From positions 41,080 through 105,079 of IMG/VR virus record IMGVR_UViG_3300013195_000003: a stretch of 64,000 nucleotides of DNA; one strand, 5' to 3'. The stretch comes from a virus. Each line of letters starts with the position of its first letter. Position 1 is the first letter of the stretch. Position numbers and translations under genes: made by a program. This document shows positions 61,523-64,000 of this stretch, one piece after another. The notes beneath the pieces are model-generated. The model was not told where the DNA came from. It did no database searches and worked only from the letters and a program-made list of their open reading frames with translations.

Positions 61523-63064
61523 ATGGCGCTTACACGAATCAGGAGAACTGGTTTAAATGATGGGTTGGTCAGTGACGCCAAACTGGATAGTGGTGTAGGC
61601 ACCCAAGCGGTCACTACATCTGTTATCCGTAATGGCGCTGTCACGACCCTGAAGTTAGCAGATAACTCCATCACTACGGAGAAACTCAGCACAACTGTCG
61701 GTCTAGAAGCAATTAGTACCGCTGTTATTAGAGATGGATCGATTACTCCACCTAAAATCGATACCACTGCAGCATTTAGCTTTAGTTCAGTTACTGTTGC
61801 AACTTCTCTCAACGTTACTGGAAAGGTTTCTAGAGAAGATGTCACTGGTGTTGATGTCTCTGGATCAGATATCGTAATTGCTGGTGGTGCTAGTACTGGA
61901 TCTGCTTCTGGTGGTGCCATTAGATTAAAAACATCTAAATCTTCTGGTGTTAGTGGTAGCTCTGTTAATGCTCTTTCCGATGCTCTGGTTATTACTGGTC
62001 AGGGTAAGGTAGGCATTGGGGTAGGCAACCCAACTGAAGATTTGGAAGTTGCGAATAACGTTATCATTAACGGTGAACTAACTGTTCTTGGTGCAACCAC
62101 TACTGTCTCTACTACCAACACTGTGGTTGGAGATAAACTGATTGAACTTGGTAATGGTGTTGTTGGCGCACCATCTGGTGATTCGGGCATTGTCCTTGAG
62201 CGTGGTACTGCCGATAATGCATTTATCGGATATGATGAATCTGAAGATAAGTTTGCAATTGGAACAGGTACATTTACGGGTACCACTAGTGGCGATCTTA
62301 CTATTACCAGAGGAACTTTAGTTGCAGACCTCGAAGCTGCTTCCATAGAAGTTTCTGGGGTTGGTTCTTCTGTTACTTTTGATGGTGCAGTTGTCACCAT
62401 TGAACCAACTGGATCAAATATTCCTCTTTTAAAAGTTGATCCCACTAATAATAAAATGGGCATTGGGCAAGATCCCAATAATGCTCTTGCGCAAATTTTA
62501 CAAGTTAATGGTACTGTTGGTGCTACAGCTTTCATTGGTGATGGTAATGGACTGACTAACCTGTCTGGTTTCACTGGTGCAGGTGATGGTACTGAAGCTA
62601 TTCCTGGCATTTCATTCTATCTCGATCAGGATAACGGATTCTTCCGTCCTGCTTCCGACCAATTTGGTCTAGTTCTTGGCGGTGACGAGAAGATTCGTTA
62701 CAATGACCAAGGGGATTCACTTGTATTAACTCGCGATATTCACGGTCAAGATTGCGGTCAACTTACCACTGCTGTTATCCAAGCTGCAGTTATCGATACA
62801 TTCACTAGTGCAGATTATTTTAGCGGTAAGTATGTTGTTCAGGTAATGTCTGGAGCTTTTGTCCAGACTAAAGAAGTCTTGATTATGCACGATGGCACTG
62901 ATATCTTTATTGAAGAATATGCCACTATGACTTCTGGTGGTTTAGATCAGGGTGCACTAGGTACTATTTCTGCTCAATATAATGGCAGTAATGTAGAGGT
63001 GATTTTCACCCCTACATATGCAACTAACACAATTAAATACTATAGATCCCTCATCAGATCTTGA
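61523..63064 (+). CDS. Fibre-like virion protein
   Basis: 513 aa. N-terminal short repeats (NGAVTTLKLADNSITTEKL, RDGSITPPKI) match the shaft segment of the 12903 product. The middle shares GELTVLGATTTVSTTNTVV and GIVLERGTA with the 16765 product. The last part (GLTNLSGFTG...GISFYLDQDNGFFRPASD) is typical of cyanophage fibres. Single-gene unit between two TATAAATA sites. Probably a trimeric tail fibre or whisker. Confidence 0.8.
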   Translation: MALTRIRRTGLNDGLVSDAKLDSGVGTQAVTTSVIRNGAVTTLKLADNSITTEKLSTTVGLEAISTAVIRDGSITPPKIDTTAAFSFSSVTVATSLNVTGKVSREDVTGVDVSGSDIVIAGGASTGSASGGAIRLKTSKSSGVSGSSVNALSDALVITGQGKVGIGVGNPTEDLEVANNVIINGELTVLGATTTVSTTNTVVGDKLIELGNGVVGAPSGDSGIVLERGTADNAFIGYDESEDKFAIGTGTFTGTTSGDLTITRGTLVADLEAASIEVSGVGSSVTFDGAVVTIEPTGSNIPLLKVDPTNNKMGIGQDPNNALAQILQVNGTVGATAFIGDGNGLTNLSGFTGAGDGTEAIPGISFYLDQDNGFFRPASDQFGLVLGGDEKIRYNDQGDSLVLTRDIHGQDCGQLTTAVIQAAVIDTFTSADYFSGKYVVQVMSGAFVQTKEVLIMHDGTDIFIEEYATMTSGGLDQGALGTISAQYNGSNVEVIFTPTYATNTIKYYRSLIRS

Positions 63065-63072
63065 TATAAATA
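63065..63072 (+). promoter_or_regulatory. Late promoter TATAAATA
   Basis: Exact consensus directly after the previous stop codon, 28 nt before the ATG at 63101. Confidence 0.8.
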
Positions 63073-63100
63073 AATCTAGATTCTAACTGCCTATCCGATA

Positions 63101-63754
63101 ATGACTGTCAGGAACGTAGCAAAAAATTATACGTTTGAGCAGCAGCGTCTTGAAATCAATGATATTGGCGCTGACAATGGCGACTTTTCTGGCAAAATCA
63201 TTGCTCAGGCTGTTGCGAATAACCTTGTAGCGCAGACTATTACAGATTGTCTGCTTGAACTTGATACTGAGTTAGGACCCATCGCAAGTATTACTGGCGA
63301 GATTCCTGCTAATGATAAAGATAATGTGGTAGAGGCAATTAATTATATTACTGATACCATTATCAAAGCTTTATCTCAATTAACTACTGTAGATAAAACT
63401 AGTGTCGTTAATGCGATCAATGAACTTGATTCTGACGTTGGCGATTTGACACAACTGTCTGCAAACATTGCAGATCACACTAGTTTGGTTGCTGCTCTTA
63501 ATGAAACAAAGGATATCATTGTTGGTGTTCTTTCCAACTTAAGTACAGTTTCTAAATCCAGTATCGTTGCTGCTATCAACGAAATTAAAGACATTACCAT
63601 TGGTAATCTTAACAACCTCACAACACAAAACAAAGCAAACCTTGTTAATGCGATCAATGAATTGCAGGTTGAGGTGAATACTCTTGCTGCCCAGGTCGGT
63701 GTGTCTGTGGAAGCAGGTCTTGATGCTACTGCTCTTGCTATCGCTCTCGGTTAA
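63101..63754 (+). CDS. Helical-repeat virion protein
   Basis: 217 aa. After a 40-residue start it consists of repeats ending in SVVNAINELDSDV, SSIVAAINEIKDI and ANLVNAINELQVEV, spaced about 35-45 residues, which should form a long trimeric coiled coil. Such repeats occur in fibre shafts of marine phages. It is followed 6 nt later by the next gene. Confidence 0.75.
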   Translation: MTVRNVAKNYTFEQQRLEINDIGADNGDFSGKIIAQAVANNLVAQTITDCLLELDTELGPIASITGEIPANDKDNVVEAINYITDTIIKALSQLTTVDKTSVVNAINELDSDVGDLTQLSANIADHTSLVAALNETKDIIVGVLSNLSTVSKSSIVAAINEIKDITIGNLNNLTTQNKANLVNAINELQVEVNTLAAQVGVSVEAGLDATALAIALG

Positions 63755-63760
63755 TAAAAA

Positions 63761-64000
63761 ATGGCAAATAAATTTATCTCAACTTCTAAAACAGGTATCG
63801 GCACTGTCGAGACTTCTATCTACGCCGTAGAGCTGCAAGGCACGCAGGTGGAGAAACAGACTGTGATTATTGGGTGCAACTTAGCAAACACCACACAGAC
63901 TGCCGTGATTGCTGAGGTTAAGATTAATAGATACCCAGCGTACTCTATCGATCCCCAGTATCCGAAAGACGATGTGTACATTGTCAGGAATGTACCTATT
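63761..64000 (+). CDS. Virion structural protein, 5' part (cut by window end)
   Basis: 80 codons visible from the ATG at 63761. Beta-rich (FISTSKTGIGTVETSIYAVE, VIIGCNLANTTQTAVIAEVK). The phrase on IGCNLANTT is typical of a small cyanophage tail-tube-associated or fibre protein. Function not assignable from this part. Confidence 0.65.
   Translation, partial: MANKFISTSKTGIGTVETSIYAVELQGTQVEKQTVIIGCNLANTTQTAVIAEVKINRYPAYSIDPQYPKDDVYIVRNVPI

Overview
The window is a piece of a large T4-like cyanophage (tailed myovirus of marine picocyanobacteria), most likely Kyanoviridae. This rests on a run of baseplate genes in T4 order (gp25, gp6, a gp7-like giant, gp8, then a giant DUF4815-type protein), on short TATAAATA late-promoter sites, on many tiny early genes, and on the mix of 2-oxoglutarate/Fe(II) dioxygenases, YHYH-domain proteins and PAAR tip typical of such phages. 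The phage and host species cannot be named from the sequence alone. No tRNA, CRISPR array or insertion sequence was seen.

Layout. (1) 3-12878: a tightly packed cluster holding the end of an Ig-like structural protein, two prolyl-hydroxylase-like dioxygenases, a tail-fibre assembly-chaperone-like protein and a giant subtilase/cupredoxin/YHYH protein whose frame is broken by a 97-bp imperfect tandem duplication at 5672-5865. (2) 12903-21882: five fibre or virion proteins (fibronectin-like repeats, a carbohydrate-binding-like N-terminal module, a beta-propeller-like giant). (3) 21892-32468: about 30 small genes, many with their own promoter whose -10 box lies 21-27 nt before the start codon. This stretch includes two more dioxygenases, a tail-lysozyme-like enzyme, a PD-(D/E)XK nuclease-like protein and a non-coding segment with three tandem DnaA boxes that looks like a replication origin. 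The last 2 kb is clearly richer in G+C. Only two genes (26769-27586) lie on the minus strand. (4) 32583-64000: late baseplate and tail genes, with a PAAR-like spike tip, gp25, gp6, a 3666-aa gp7-like protein, gp8, a 2747-aa DUF4815 protein and fibre genes cut by the window end.

How it fits together. The late blocks seem to be transcribed from TATAAATA-type sites (3053, 16728, 51124, 61491, 63065) and translated with stop/start overlaps, which suggests coupled synthesis of virion parts. The early block uses host-type sigma-70 promoters gene by gene, often with a terminator hairpin touching the next promoter. The hydroxylase-like genes next to fibre and chaperone genes suggest, by inference only, that virion proteins are hydroxylated during assembly.

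Most notable points: cupredoxin-like domains with complete copper-ligand sets placed inside YHYH domains; the DnaA-box cluster with 13-mer AT-rich repeats; the frame-breaking duplication; a terminator whose loop is a promoter; and the shared A/C-rich leaders without Shine-Dalgarno sites.
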